64,000 nucleotides of DNA, from positions 1,292,284-1,356,283 of the forward strand of contig NZ_PEKX01000007.1 of the NCBI RefSeq assembly GCF_002796985.1, written 5' to 3'. Each line of letters begins with the position of its first letter. Within the stretch, counting starts at the first letter, position 1. This document shows, piece by piece, positions 15,857 to 24,396 of the stretch. Below the pieces are notes generated by a model. That model did no database searches, was not told the DNA's origin, and saw nothing but the letters and a program-made list of their open reading frames with translations. The position numbers and the translations under genes were made by a program. Source of the DNA: Pseudomonas sp. (GTDB lineage: Bacteria > Pseudomonadota > Gammaproteobacteria > Pseudomonadales > Pseudomonadaceae).

Positions 15857-16780
15857 TCAGCTCAGCAGGCCGGAGCTCTCGCGCAATTCGATGCACACGC
15901 GCTTCACCGTTTGCCGCAGCCAACTGTGCGCCGGGTCATTGTCGAAGCGCGGGTGCCAGGCCTGGATGATCACCACCGACTTGAGTGGCAACGGAATATC
16001 GAACTGGCGCAGGGCGAAGCCCAGGCGATCCAGGCGCCACAGCGAATGCTCCGGAATGGGCAGCACCAGCTCGGACTCCAGCAGGGCGAAGATCGAGGAG
16101 TGGAAGGTCGGCGCGGTCAGGCGAATTTCCCGTTGCAGCCCGAGGTTGGCCAGTTCCTCGTCGATCGGCCCGCGGGATTTGCCGCGCCGCGACACACTGA
16201 TCTGAGGAAACGAGGCGAAGCGCTCGGCGGTGATCTCGTCGTCGAAGATCGGATGGTCACGCCGCGCCAGGCCGACGAAGTTGGTGGTGAACAGGGTCTG
16301 CGTGCGGATTTCCGGTTCCAGCGTGGAAGCGCCGCCGATGTACAGGTCGATACGGTTCTGCCGCAGGGCTTCGTCGTCGAAGTCGGCCTCCGGAGCGATG
16401 CGCAGGCTGCAGCGCGGTGCCTCGTCCTTCATCACCGCGAGCATGCGCGAGGCGAAGCCGCCCACCAGTACGTTGTTGGAACGCAGCACGAAGCAGCGTT
16501 CGAGCTGGTCCATGCGCAGGTTTCCCTTGGCGTTGAACAGGCGCATGGCGTGTTCCACCAGGTCGCTGACTTCCTCGCGCAACTGCAGCGCACGGGGTGT
16601 GGGGACCAGGTTGCGGCCGGCGCGGACCATGATCGGGTCGCCCACCGCCTCGCGGATGCGCGACAGGGTGCGGCTCATTGCCGGCGGGCTGAGGTGCATG
16701 CGCCGCGCGGCGCCGACCACGCTGCCTTCTTCCAGCAGGATGTTGAGGGCGACCAGCAGGTTGAGATCGGGCAGGGCCAT
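15857..16780 (-). CDS. LysR-family transcriptional regulator
   Basis: The protein has 307 residues. The winged helix at ~5-65 is typical (LNLLVALNILLEEGSVVGAARRMHLSPPAMSRTLSRIREAVGDPIMVR), followed by a periplasmic-binding-like effector domain. The ATG at 16780 is preceded by GGAG; the 10-codon upstream extension is less likely. It lies between the efflux operon (same strand, downstream) and a divergent universal stress gene, so either may be its target. Confidence 0.92.
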   Translation of the reverse strand: MALPDLNLLVALNILLEEGSVVGAARRMHLSPPAMSRTLSRIREAVGDPIMVRAGRNLVPTPRALQLREEVSDLVEHAMRLFNAKGNLRMDQLERCFVLRSNNVLVGGFASRMLAVMKDEAPRCSLRIAPEADFDDEALRQNRIDLYIGGASTLEPEIRTQTLFTTNFVGLARRDHPIFDDEITAERFASFPQISVSRRGKSRGPIDEELANLGLQREIRLTAPTFHSSIFALLESELVLPIPEHSLWRLDRLGFALRQFDIPLPLKSVVIIQAWHPRFDNDPAHSWLRQTVKRVCIELRESSGLLS

Positions 16781-16944
16781 GGCGACTCCGGAGGGTTGGC
16801 GCGATGCCATTCATGTTCCATTGCGACGGGCCCGATGGGCAAGCGTGCGTTTCATGCAATGGTCCATTACGTTTTGCGTGCCTTTACGCTCCGCGCCCTG
16901 GCCCGAAGAATGGCGGCGGATTTCGTTTCACGAAGGAGAAAGGC

Positions 16945-17367
16945 ATGTTCAAGCGGATTCTGCTGGCCATCGACGGCGCGGCGCAGTCGCCGCGCATCAT
17001 CGCGACCGCCGGCGAGCTGGCGCGCTGCAATGGGGCGCAGGTGCATGTGGTCTGCGCGGTGGACCGCGCCTTCACCATGCCGCGCCAGGACGCGCTGGAG
17101 TACCCGCCGGCCGAACAGGAGCAGCACCAGGCGCAGGCGCTTGTTGACGAGGCGGTGGTGCAGTTACAGCCCTGCGTTGCGTCGGGTGCCGTGGTGGCGG
17201 GTGATCCGGCGCGGGCGATCCTGCGCGAGGCCGAGAAGCTGGGGTGCGACCTGATCGTGATTGGCCACCGGCACCTGGGGCGCATCGAACGACTGCTGGA
17301 CCCATCGGTGGGGCAGCGGGTGATCGAGCGAGCGCCGTGTCCGGTGCTGGTCGAGGTGCGGGAATAG
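16945..17367 (+). CDS. Universal stress protein, UspA family
   Basis: The 140-residue single-domain cytoplasmic Usp begins FKRILLAIDGAAQS, and its C-terminal half has GCDLIVIGHRHLGRIERLLDPSVGQRVIERAPCPVLV, a Usp nucleotide-binding loop (G-x2-G-x9-G-like) with the usual 'CPVL' ending. The start at 16945 follows AAGGAGAA. It is divergent from the LysR gene, with 164 bp between starts. Confidence 0.92.
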   Translation: MFKRILLAIDGAAQSPRIIATAGELARCNGAQVHVVCAVDRAFTMPRQDALEYPPAEQEQHQAQALVDEAVVQLQPCVASGAVVAGDPARAILREAEKLGCDLIVIGHRHLGRIERLLDPSVGQRVIERAPCPVLVEVRE

Positions 17368-17394
17368 GGGCGTCTTTGGGTTCGGTGCCGTGCG

Positions 17395-17479
17395 GTTCGC
17401 GAGCAAGGACTAGGCGTCCCCCTCGGTCCTACAGGTCCACGCCGGCGCGCTCTTCGTAGGAGCGAGCTTGCTCGCGAAC
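17395..17479. repeat. REP pair (variant left half)
   Basis: The inverted variant half at 17395-17433 has the same internal insertion form as the 11534 unit (GCAAGGACTAGGCGTCCCC). A canonical unit follows at 17456-17479. The order is opposite to that at 11479, so the two pairs form mirror-image borders around 11.57-17.4 kb. Confidence 0.85.
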
Positions 17480-17527
17480 CCTACCGGATTCCGATATTGC
17501 CGGCGGGTGCGGAAAGAAAAGCGGCCC

Positions 17528-17564
17528 CGGCGCCGGGTTGGTCCTGAGCGAGGACCCGGCGCCG
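17528..17564 (-). terminator. Hairpin terminator of guaD
   Basis: The 11-bp perfect stem CGGCGCCGGGT/ACCCGGCGCCG lies 13 bases past the guaD stop. On the minus strand it is followed by GGGGCCGCTTTTCTTT, a moderate T-rich tail. Confidence 0.75.
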
Positions 17565-17577
17565 AAGCCGTAAAGGG

Positions 17578-18885
17578 TCAACCGCGGCGATGCACGTTGC
17601 GACCGTGCGCGAAGGTTTCCTTCACGGTACGGTCGTCGCCGAGGATGACCAGTGCGAAGAGTTTCTCCTCCAGGGTCTTGGCCTGCTGCAGGCGGTAGTC
17701 CAGCAGCGGGGTGGCCTTGTAGTCGAGGACCACGAAGTCGGCCTCGTTGCCCTGGGCGAAGCTGCCGACCTTGTCCTCCAGTTCCAGCGCGCGGGCGCCG
17801 CCGAGGGTGGCCAGGTACAGCGATTTGAACGGGTCGAGCTTGATGCCCTGCAGCTGCATCACCTTGTAGGCCTCGTTCAGCGATTGCAGCTGGGAGAAGC
17901 TGGTGCCGGCGCCGACGTCGGTGCCCAGGCCGACCTTGACCTTGTGCTTCTCCAGCTTGGCCAGGTCGAACAGGCCGCTGCCCAGGAACAGGTTGGAAGT
18001 CGGGCAGAAGGCCACGGCCGAGCCGGTTTCCGACAGGCGCTGGCATTCGCCGTCGCACAGGTGCACGCCGTGGGCGAACACCGAGCGCGGGCCGAGCAAG
18101 CCGTGGTGGTCATAGACGTCCAGGTAGCCCTTGCGCTCCGGGAACAGTTCCTTGACCCACTCGATTTCCTTGAGGTTCTCCGACAGGTGTGTGTGCATAT
18201 AGACGCCCGGGTGCTCCTTGAGCAGGCGGCCGGCGGCGTCCAGCTGTTCCGGCGTGCTGGTCGGGGCGAAGCGCGGGGTCACCGCGTAGAGCAGGCGGCC
18301 CTTGCCGTGCCAGCGCTCGATCAGCGCCTTGCTGTCGGTGTAGCTGCTTTCGGCCGTGTCGGTCAGGTAGTCCGGCGCGTTGCGGTCCATCATCACCTTG
18401 CCGGCGATCAGGCGCAGGTCGAGCTTCTCGGCGGCGCCAAACAGCGCGTCCACCGACTGCGGGTGCACGGTGCCGAATACCAGCGCAGTGGTGGTGCCGG
18501 CGCGCAGCAGTTCCTTGAGGAAGATGCCGGCGACATCGGCGGCGTGGGCCGGGTCGGCGAACTGCTTCTCGGTGGGGAAGGTGTAGGTGTTCAGCCAGTC
18601 CAGCAGTTGCTCGCCGTAGGAGGCGATCATGCCGGTCTGCGGGTAGTGGATGTGGGTGTCGATGAAGCCGGGGGTGATCAGCGCGTCGTGGTAGTGAACC
18701 ACTTCGACGCCGCCCAGTTGCGGCAGCAGCTCGGCGGCGTGGCCGACGCGGGCGACCTTGCCGTCTTCCACCAGCAGGATGCCGTCTTCGAAGTACTGGT
18801 AGGATTTCTCCACACCGACTTCGGCCGGGTCGGCGACGCTGTGCAGGATGCTGGCGCGGTAGGCTTTGGCTTGAGTGCTCATCAA
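17578..18885 (-). CDS. guaD: Guanine deaminase
   Basis: The 435-residue amidohydrolase converts guanine to xanthine, the substrate of the XdhAB enzyme encoded upstream. Metal-site motifs are present: IDTHIHYPQ (His78, His80), HTHLSEN and the late GTDVGAGTSFS. Length matches GuaD. It starts with two consecutive ATG codons (18885/18882), and either could be used. It is separated from xdhC by a 158-bp gap that carries an inverted repeat, so it is probably transcribed with, or just after, the xdh genes. Confidence 0.94.
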   Translation of the reverse strand: MMSTQAKAYRASILHSVADPAEVGVEKSYQYFEDGILLVEDGKVARVGHAAELLPQLGGVEVVHYHDALITPGFIDTHIHYPQTGMIASYGEQLLDWLNTYTFPTEKQFADPAHAADVAGIFLKELLRAGTTTALVFGTVHPQSVDALFGAAEKLDLRLIAGKVMMDRNAPDYLTDTAESSYTDSKALIERWHGKGRLLYAVTPRFAPTSTPEQLDAAGRLLKEHPGVYMHTHLSENLKEIEWVKELFPERKGYLDVYDHHGLLGPRSVFAHGVHLCDGECQRLSETGSAVAFCPTSNLFLGSGLFDLAKLEKHKVKVGLGTDVGAGTSFSQLQSLNEAYKVMQLQGIKLDPFKSLYLATLGGARALELEDKVGSFAQGNEADFVVLDYKATPLLDYRLQQAKTLEEKLFALVILGDDRTVKETFAHGRNVHRRG

Positions 18886-18925
18886 TCTCTCGCAAATCGG
18901 ATTGGCGCGTCTTTCGACGCTTTTC

Positions 18926-19021
18926 GATGGGTATCGCTTCGCTCGCGGAGCGCCGCCCGACCCATCCTACAAAAAGCTGGTCATGGTTCCGTAGGATGGG
19001 TGGAGCGAAGCGATACCCATC
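18926..19021. repeat. Inverted repeat, GATGGGTATCGCTTCGCTC type
   Basis: Imperfect arms at 18926-18970 and 18991-19021 share GATGGGTATCGCTTCG.../...CGAAGCGATACCCATC and CCCATCCTAC/GTAGGATGGG. This is an intergenic mobile repeat of a family distinct from the GTAGGAGCGAGC REPs, in the guaD-xdhC gap. Confidence 0.75.
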
Positions 19022-19043
19022 ACGAAGCCATGCAGGTTTGAAT

Positions 19044-19895
19044 TCAGGCGCCGCTTTCGGCAGTGCGCGCGCGGCGGCTCGTGGGTAACAGTTTGGCCAC
19101 GGTGTTCTCACCCTTGCCGGTCTCCTGACCGAAGGTGGCGTTGTAGGTGGCGATCACCTCGCCGGCGATGGACACGGCGATTTCCACTGGCAGCTTGCCC
19201 TTCACCTCGCTGATGCCCATGGGGCAGCGCATGCGTTGCACGGTGTCGGCGGCGAAGCCACGGTCACGCAGGCGGTGTTCGAACTTGGCGCGCTTGGTGT
19301 CCGAGCCGATCAGGCCGAAGTAGGTGAAGTCGTTGCGTTGGAGGATCTTCGCGGTCAGCTCCAGGTCCAGCGCGTGGTTGTGGGTCATGACGATGAAGTA
19401 GCTGCCGGCGGGCATCTCGTCGATCTCGTCGATCACGTCCTCGTTGATCACCCGGGTCACGCCCTCGGGGATGTAGCCGGGGAATTCGGCTTCCCGCGAG
19501 TCGATCCAGCGCACCTTGCACGGCAGGCTGGCGAGCAGCGGCACCAGCGCGCGACCGACGTGGCCGGCGCCGAAAACGGCGATGTGCGCCTGCGGCTGGC
19601 CCATGGGTTCGAACAGCAGCACGGTGGCGCCGCCGCAGCACTGGCCGAGGCTGGCGCCGAGGCTGAAGCGTTCCAGCTTTGGCTCGCGCTCGCGGGCCTG
19701 CAGCATGTCGCGGGCAATCTGCATGGCCTTGAATTCGAGGTGGCCGCCGCCGATGGTGTCGTAGGCGTTGCCTGCGCTGATCACCATCTTCGAGCCGGCG
19801 TTACGCGGGGTCGAGCCGCGCTCTTCGATGATGGTCACCAGCACGCTGGCTTCGGCGCGCTGTTGCAGGTCGGCGAGGGCACTGATCCAGTTCAT
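19044..19895 (-). CDS. xdhC: Xanthine dehydrogenase accessory protein XdhC
   Basis: The 283-residue XdhC/CoxI-family protein binds and sulfurates the molybdenum cofactor before insertion into XdhB. The N-terminal domain has ERGSTPRNAGSKMVIS and IGGGHLE, and the C-terminal Rossmann half has VFGAGHVGRAL and FIVMTHNHALDLEL. The ATG at 19895 follows TGAGG; a five-residue longer start exists at 19910. It is the third gene in xdhA-xdhB-xdhC, 183 bp after xdhB. Confidence 0.93.
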   Translation of the reverse strand: MNWISALADLQQRAEASVLVTIIEERGSTPRNAGSKMVISAGNAYDTIGGGHLEFKAMQIARDMLQAREREPKLERFSLGASLGQCCGGATVLLFEPMGQPQAHIAVFGAGHVGRALVPLLASLPCKVRWIDSREAEFPGYIPEGVTRVINEDVIDEIDEMPAGSYFIVMTHNHALDLELTAKILQRNDFTYFGLIGSDTKRAKFEHRLRDRGFAADTVQRMRCPMGISEVKGKLPVEIAVSIAGEVIATYNATFGQETGKGENTVAKLLPTSRRARTAESGA

Positions 19896-19920
19896 CGTTA
19901 CGAACCTCAAGGGTGTAGTC

Positions 19921-19958
19921 GTAGGGCGGATAACGCGTTCCGCGTTATGCGCCCTACG
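19921..19958. repeat. Inverted repeat GTAGGGCGGATAACGC type
   Basis: The short palindromic element GTAGGGCGGATAACGCG...CGCGTTATGCGCCCTAC sits in the xdhB-xdhC gap. A close relative occurs at 24115-24157. Confidence 0.7.
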
Positions 19959-20078
19959 GTTTGTCCGTTCGTGGGGCGCGCGAAGCGTTCCACGACTCTT
20001 GAAAGGAGGGGCGCCGCTGGCAGGGCGGAGGACGGAAGTGGGGACGTCTCTCCCGGCCAGCGGTGCCCCATGGTCACA

Positions 20079-22469
20079 TCACGCCGGCTCGACCTGAGCC
20101 GGTGTTTTCTCGGCCTGGGCCAGCTTCAGCTTGCGCATCTGCTCCACGCCCCAGAGCACGCGCTCGGGAGTGGCCGGGGCGTCGATCTGCGGCTGGGCGC
20201 GGTAGTCGGCCAGGCTGGCCACGGCGTCCTTGATCGCGCAGAACACCGAGATGCCCAGCATGAACGGCGGCTCGCCGACGGCCTTGGAGTGGAACACCGT
20301 CTGCTCGGGGTTCTTGCGGTTCTCCACCAGCTTCACCCGCAGGTCGATGGGCATGTCGGCGATGGCCGGGATCTTGTAGCTCGCCGGGCCGTTGGTCATC
20401 AGCTTGCCCTTGGCGTTCCAGACCAGCTCTTCCATGGTCAGCCAGCCCATGCCCTGGACGAAGCCGCCTTCCACCTGGCCGATGTCGATGGCCGGGTTCA
20501 GCGAGGCGCCGACGTCGTGGAGGATGTCGCTGCGCAGCATCTTGTACTCGCCGGTGAGGGTGTCGACGATCACCTCCGAGCAGGACACGCCATAGGCGAA
20601 GTAGTAGAACGGCCGGCCGCGCGCCTGGCTGCGGTCGTAGAAGATCTTCGGTGTGCGGTAGAAGCCGGTGGAGGACAGCGACACCTGGCCGAAGTAGGCC
20701 TGCTGCACCAGTTCCTCGAAGGGCAGGATCAACTCGCGCACGCGCACCTGGTTGTTGCGGAACTCGACGTCTTCCTCGGTGACCTTCCAGTGCTTGACGG
20801 CGAACTCGACCAGGCGCTGCTTGAGGGTTTCGGCGGCGTTCTGCGCAGCCTTGCCGTTCAGGTCGGCGCCGCTCGATGCGGCGGTCGGCGAGGTGTTGGG
20901 CACCTTGTCGGTGTTGGTCGCGGTGATCTGCACGCGGTCGATGTCGACCTGGAAGACTTCGGCCACCACCTGGGCGACCTTGGTGTTCAGGCCCTGGCCC
21001 ATCTCGGTGCCGCCGTGGTTCAGGTGGATGCTGCCGTCGGTGTAGATGTGGATCAGCGCGCCGGCCTGGTTGAGGAAGGTGGCGGTGAAGCTGATACCGA
21101 ACTTCACCGGGGTCAGCGACAGGCCTTTCTTCAGCACCGGGCTATTGGCGTTGAACTCGCGGATGTCGGCGCGACGCTTGGCGTATTCGGCGCTGGCTTC
21201 CAGCTCCTCGGTCATCTCCTGCAGCAGGTTGTGTTCCACCTGCTGGTAATAATGGGTGACGTTGCGCTCGTCCTTGCCGTAGTAGTTGCGCTTGCGTACT
21301 TCCAGCGGGTCCTTGCCCAGATGGCGCGCGACCGCGTCCATGATCTCCTCGATTGCGACCATGCCCTGCGGGCCGCCGAAGCCGCGGTAGGCGGTGTTCG
21401 ACGCGGTGTTGGTCTTGCAGCGATGACCGTTCACCGTGGCGTTGCCGAGGAAGTAGGCGTTGTCGGAGTGGAACATCGCGCGGTCGACGATGGAGCCGGA
21501 GAGATCCGGCGAGTAGCCGCAGTTGCCGGCCAGCTCGATGTTGATGCCGTGCAGCAGGCCGTCGTCCTCGAAGCCCACGTCGTATTCGACGTAGAAGGGG
21601 TGGCGCTTGCCGGTCATCTGCATGTCTTCGACACGCGGCAGGCGCATCTTCGCCGGGCGACCGGTGAGGCGCGCAATCACCGCGCACAGGCACGCCGGTG
21701 CGGCAGCCTGGGTTTCCTTGCCGCCGAAGCCGCCGCCCATGCGGCGCATGTCGATGACCACCTTGTTGAAGGAGATGCCCAGCACTTCGGCCACCAGCTT
21801 CTGCACTTCGGTGGGGTTCTGCGTGGAGGTGTAGACGATCACGCCACCGTCTTCGGTGGGCATCACCGAGGAGATCTGCGTCTCCAGGTAGAAATGCTCC
21901 TGGCCGCCGATGTGCAGGGTGCCCTGGATGCGGTTTGGCGCGGTGGCGAGCTGGCCTTCGGAGTCACCGATCTTGTGCTGGTGGCTGTCGAGCACGAAGT
22001 GCTTCTTGCGCAGCGCTTCGACCACATCGAGCACCGGCTCCAGGTCTTCGTATTCGATGATCGCGGCCATGGCCGCCTTGCGCGCGGTTTCCAGGCTGTC
22101 GGCGGCGACCGCGAGGACCATCTGGCCGACGTACTCGACTTTGCCGTCCGCCAGCAGCGGATCACCGGCCACGACGGGGCCGATGTCCAGCTGGCCGGGC
22201 ACGTCATCCTTGGTGATGGCGATGGTGACGCCGGGGAAGGCGTAGCACGGCGCGGTGTCGATTTTCAGAATGCGCGCGTGGGCTCGGTCGCTCATGCGGG
22301 CATAGACGTGCAACTGGTTGGGGAATTCCAGGCGGTCGTCGATGTACTGCGCTTCGCCGCTGACGTGCTTGGGCGCGCTCTCGTGCTTGACGCTGCGGCC
22401 CACGCCGGTGGTGAGGTCGGCGCGGAACAGCGCCGTGAGTTCTTCCTGGCTCTTCTGGGGCTTATGCAT
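20079..22469 (-). CDS. xdhB: Xanthine dehydrogenase, molybdopterin-binding subunit
   Basis: The 796-residue large subunit oxidises hypoxanthine and xanthine to urate. Visible motifs are GEAQYIDD near the N-terminus, RMGGGFGGKE (Mo-cofactor loop), YRGFGGPQG, and the C-terminal AVGEPPFMLG holding the expected catalytic Glu. The start overlaps the xdhA end by eight bases. The urate product feeds PuuD at 2677. A very long antisense frame covers this gene and is a codon-bias artefact. Confidence 0.95.
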   Translation of the reverse strand: MHKPQKSQEELTALFRADLTTGVGRSVKHESAPKHVSGEAQYIDDRLEFPNQLHVYARMSDRAHARILKIDTAPCYAFPGVTIAITKDDVPGQLDIGPVVAGDPLLADGKVEYVGQMVLAVAADSLETARKAAMAAIIEYEDLEPVLDVVEALRKKHFVLDSHQHKIGDSEGQLATAPNRIQGTLHIGGQEHFYLETQISSVMPTEDGGVIVYTSTQNPTEVQKLVAEVLGISFNKVVIDMRRMGGGFGGKETQAAAPACLCAVIARLTGRPAKMRLPRVEDMQMTGKRHPFYVEYDVGFEDDGLLHGINIELAGNCGYSPDLSGSIVDRAMFHSDNAYFLGNATVNGHRCKTNTASNTAYRGFGGPQGMVAIEEIMDAVARHLGKDPLEVRKRNYYGKDERNVTHYYQQVEHNLLQEMTEELEASAEYAKRRADIREFNANSPVLKKGLSLTPVKFGISFTATFLNQAGALIHIYTDGSIHLNHGGTEMGQGLNTKVAQVVAEVFQVDIDRVQITATNTDKVPNTSPTAASSGADLNGKAAQNAAETLKQRLVEFAVKHWKVTEEDVEFRNNQVRVRELILPFEELVQQAYFGQVSLSSTGFYRTPKIFYDRSQARGRPFYYFAYGVSCSEVIVDTLTGEYKMLRSDILHDVGASLNPAIDIGQVEGGFVQGMGWLTMEELVWNAKGKLMTNGPASYKIPAIADMPIDLRVKLVENRKNPEQTVFHSKAVGEPPFMLGISVFCAIKDAVASLADYRAQPQIDAPATPERVLWGVEQMRKLKLAQAEKTPAQVEPA

Positions 22470-23925
22470 AGTGGGTCACCCGGGTCACGGCCTGAGGGGC
22501 TTCCAGTTCCAGGAAGCACTTGCGCAGCAGGTTCTGCGCGGTGAGCAGGCGGTACTCCTTGCTCGCACGGAAGTCGGTGAGCGGGGCGAAGTCCTCGCTC
22601 AGTGCCAGCGCGGCGCGTTCGAAGGTGGCGCTGTTGAAGGTCTGGCCGAGCAGCGCGGCCTCGCAGGCCTTGGCGCGTTTCGGGATGGCGGCCATGCCGC
22701 CAAAGCCGGTGCGCACGGCGGTGATCTTGCAGTCTTCGACGGTGAGCTGGAACGCGGCGCAGACGGCGGAGATGTCGTCGTCCAGGCGCTTGGAGACCTT
22801 GTAGGCGCGGAACGCCTGGTTGGCCTGCGGACGCGGGATGATCACCTGTTCGATGAACTCGCCTTCCTGACGCGCGGTGACCTTGTAATCGATGAAGTAT
22901 TCGTCGATGGGCAGCTCGCGACGCTCGGAGCCCTTGCGCAGCACCAGGCGTGCGCCGAGGGCGATCAGCAGCGGCGGCGAGTCGCCGATGGGCGAGGCAT
23001 TGCCGATGTTGCCGCCGAGGGTGCCCTGGTTACGGATCTGCAGCGAGGCGAAGCGGTGCAGCAGCTCGCCGAAGTCCGGGTAGTCGCGGGACAGTGCTTC
23101 ATAGCAGTCGGTCAGCGGAGTCGCTGCGCCGATCTCGATGCGGTCGTCGAAGACTTCGACGCGCTTCATTTCCTCGACGTGGCCGACATAGATCATCACC
23201 GGCAGTTCGCGGTGGAACTGGGTGACTTCCAGGGCCAGGTCGGTACCGCCGGCCAGCAGGCGAGCCTGCGGGTTGGCGGTGTAGATGTCGGCCAGGTCGG
23301 CGATGGTCAGCGGCAGCAGGCAGCGCTTGTCGCCGCTGTTCAGCTCGGCGGTTTCACTGGGCGCGATGGCCTTGAGCTGGGCGATGATCTCGGGCTGGGC
23401 GACGTCGAACTGATCCGGCTGCTTCTGGCAGCAGGATTGTTCGGCGGCGTCGAGGATCGGGCGGTAACCGGTGCAGCGGCACAGGTTGCCGGCCAGCGCT
23501 TCATGGGCCTCGGCCTTGCGCTCGTCGACGTTCTCGCCGGCACTGTTCTTCTGCAGGGCGAACAGCGACATGACGAACCCGGGAGTGCAGAAGCCGCACT
23601 GCGAGCCGTGGCAATCGACCATGGCCTGCTGCACACCGTGCAGTTCGCCGCGGTGCTTCAAGTCATCGACGCTGATCAGCTGTTTGCCGTGCAGCGAAGA
23701 GACGAAGGTCAGGCAGGAGTTGAGGGTGCGGTAGCGGATGCGCTCGGCACCTTCTTCGCCGACCAGTTCACCGACGACCACCGTGCAGGCGCCGCAGTCA
23801 CCGGAGGCGCAGCCCTCCTTGGTACCGGTCTTGCCCAGGTGCTGGCGCAGGTAGTTGAGCACGGTGAGATTGGGATCGAGGCGGTCTTCGACGCGCAGCT
23901 CGCGATTGAGCAGGAACCTGATCAA
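22462..23925 (-). CDS. xdhA: Xanthine dehydrogenase, FeS/FAD subunit
   Basis: The 487-residue small subunit carries electrons from the Mo site to NAD+. The N-terminal ferredoxin-like [2Fe-2S] domain has EGCASGDCGACTVV; the second [2Fe-2S] domain has CGFCTPGF and CRCTGYRP; the FAD-binding part has LLAGGTDLALEVTQ. I place the start at a TTG (23925), which gives the family-like IRFLLNREL and has GGAGG six bases upstream. The ATG at 23964 would add 13 residues without a ribosome site. It is the first gene of xdhABC. Confidence 0.93.
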   Translation of the reverse strand: MIRFLLNRELRVEDRLDPNLTVLNYLRQHLGKTGTKEGCASGDCGACTVVVGELVGEEGAERIRYRTLNSCLTFVSSLHGKQLISVDDLKHRGELHGVQQAMVDCHGSQCGFCTPGFVMSLFALQKNSAGENVDERKAEAHEALAGNLCRCTGYRPILDAAEQSCCQKQPDQFDVAQPEIIAQLKAIAPSETAELNSGDKRCLLPLTIADLADIYTANPQARLLAGGTDLALEVTQFHRELPVMIYVGHVEEMKRVEVFDDRIEIGAATPLTDCYEALSRDYPDFGELLHRFASLQIRNQGTLGGNIGNASPIGDSPPLLIALGARLVLRKGSERRELPIDEYFIDYKVTARQEGEFIEQVIIPRPQANQAFRAYKVSKRLDDDISAVCAAFQLTVEDCKITAVRTGFGGMAAIPKRAKACEAALLGQTFNSATFERAALALSEDFAPLTDFRASKEYRLLTAQNLLRKCFLELEAPQAVTRVTHYA

Positions 23926-24114
23926 GGCTTGCCTCCAGGCTGGTTCTTGTTTTTGGTAGGGCACTGGATGGCGAATCTATGAAAAGCTGACTTTAGAGTC
24001 AATAAAAATTCTGTCGCAATGGTCAGAAAGTTTTTCGGCGGGTGATAAACGGCATCTGGATAGGGTTATTCCGCGTGCGGACTACGCGCTGAATGGCAGG
24101 GGGCGCCCAGATCC

Positions 24115-24157
24115 GTAGGGCGGATAACGCGCCAGCGTTATCCGCCGCAGGGCCTAC
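24115..24157. repeat. Inverted repeat GTAGGGCGGATAACGC type, second copy
   Basis: It has the same arms as the element at 19921 but a slightly longer right half (GCGTTATCCGCCGCAGGGCCTAC). The two copies flank the xdhB-xdhA pair. Confidence 0.7.
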
Positions 24158-24178
24158 ATTCAGCAACTGCGCGCTTTT

Positions 24179-24327
24179 GTAGGAGCGAGCTTGCTCGCGA
24201 ACCGCCGTGATTGCCGGTGAGCGCGGTCCTTGTCGGGCATGCTGATGCCGCCCCCTCGCCCTTTGGGAGAGGGGTGGGGTGAGGGCGGCCCCAGGTCGAA
24301 GAGCTTCGCGAGCAAGCTCGCTCCTAC
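24179..24327. repeat. REP pair flanking a hairpin, past alkB
   Basis: Canonical unit at 24179-24202 and inverted unit at 24305-24327, separated by about 100 bases. They lie past the alkB terminator. Confidence 0.85.
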
Positions 24328-24341
24328 TAAAAGCCATAAGC

Positions 24342-24378
24342 AAAAAAAGGCGGCAAGCCCGGTTAGAGCTTGCCGCCA
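24342..24378 (-). terminator. Terminator of alkB
   Basis: On the minus strand the perfect 10-bp stem GGCGGCAAGC/GCTTGCCGCC (9-base loop) is followed by seven T. Confidence 0.93.
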
Positions 24379-24396
24379 AGGCGTGGATCGGGTCGA

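Larger units (their letters stand above)
23926..24341. other. Intergenic region with stacked repeats upstream of xdhA
   Basis: No gene is seen. It contains a small palindrome TGACTTTAGAGTCA (23988-24001), 63 bp before xdhA and a possible operator; a GTAGGGCGG-type repeat (24115-24157); a REP unit (24179-24202); a hairpin made of CCCTCGCCCTTTGGG-like sequence (24249-24290); and an inverted REP unit (24305-24327). The repeats fill most of the space between two tail-to-head minus-strand genes. Confidence 0.7.

Noticed and set aside
19236..22544. A 1102-codon open frame on the plus strand opposite xdhB/xdhC
   Set aside because: It mirrors xdhB and xdhC codon for codon in a GC-rich genome, has His/Val/Ala-rich low-information sequence and no domain. 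The minus-strand genes are unmistakable, so this is a codon-bias shadow.
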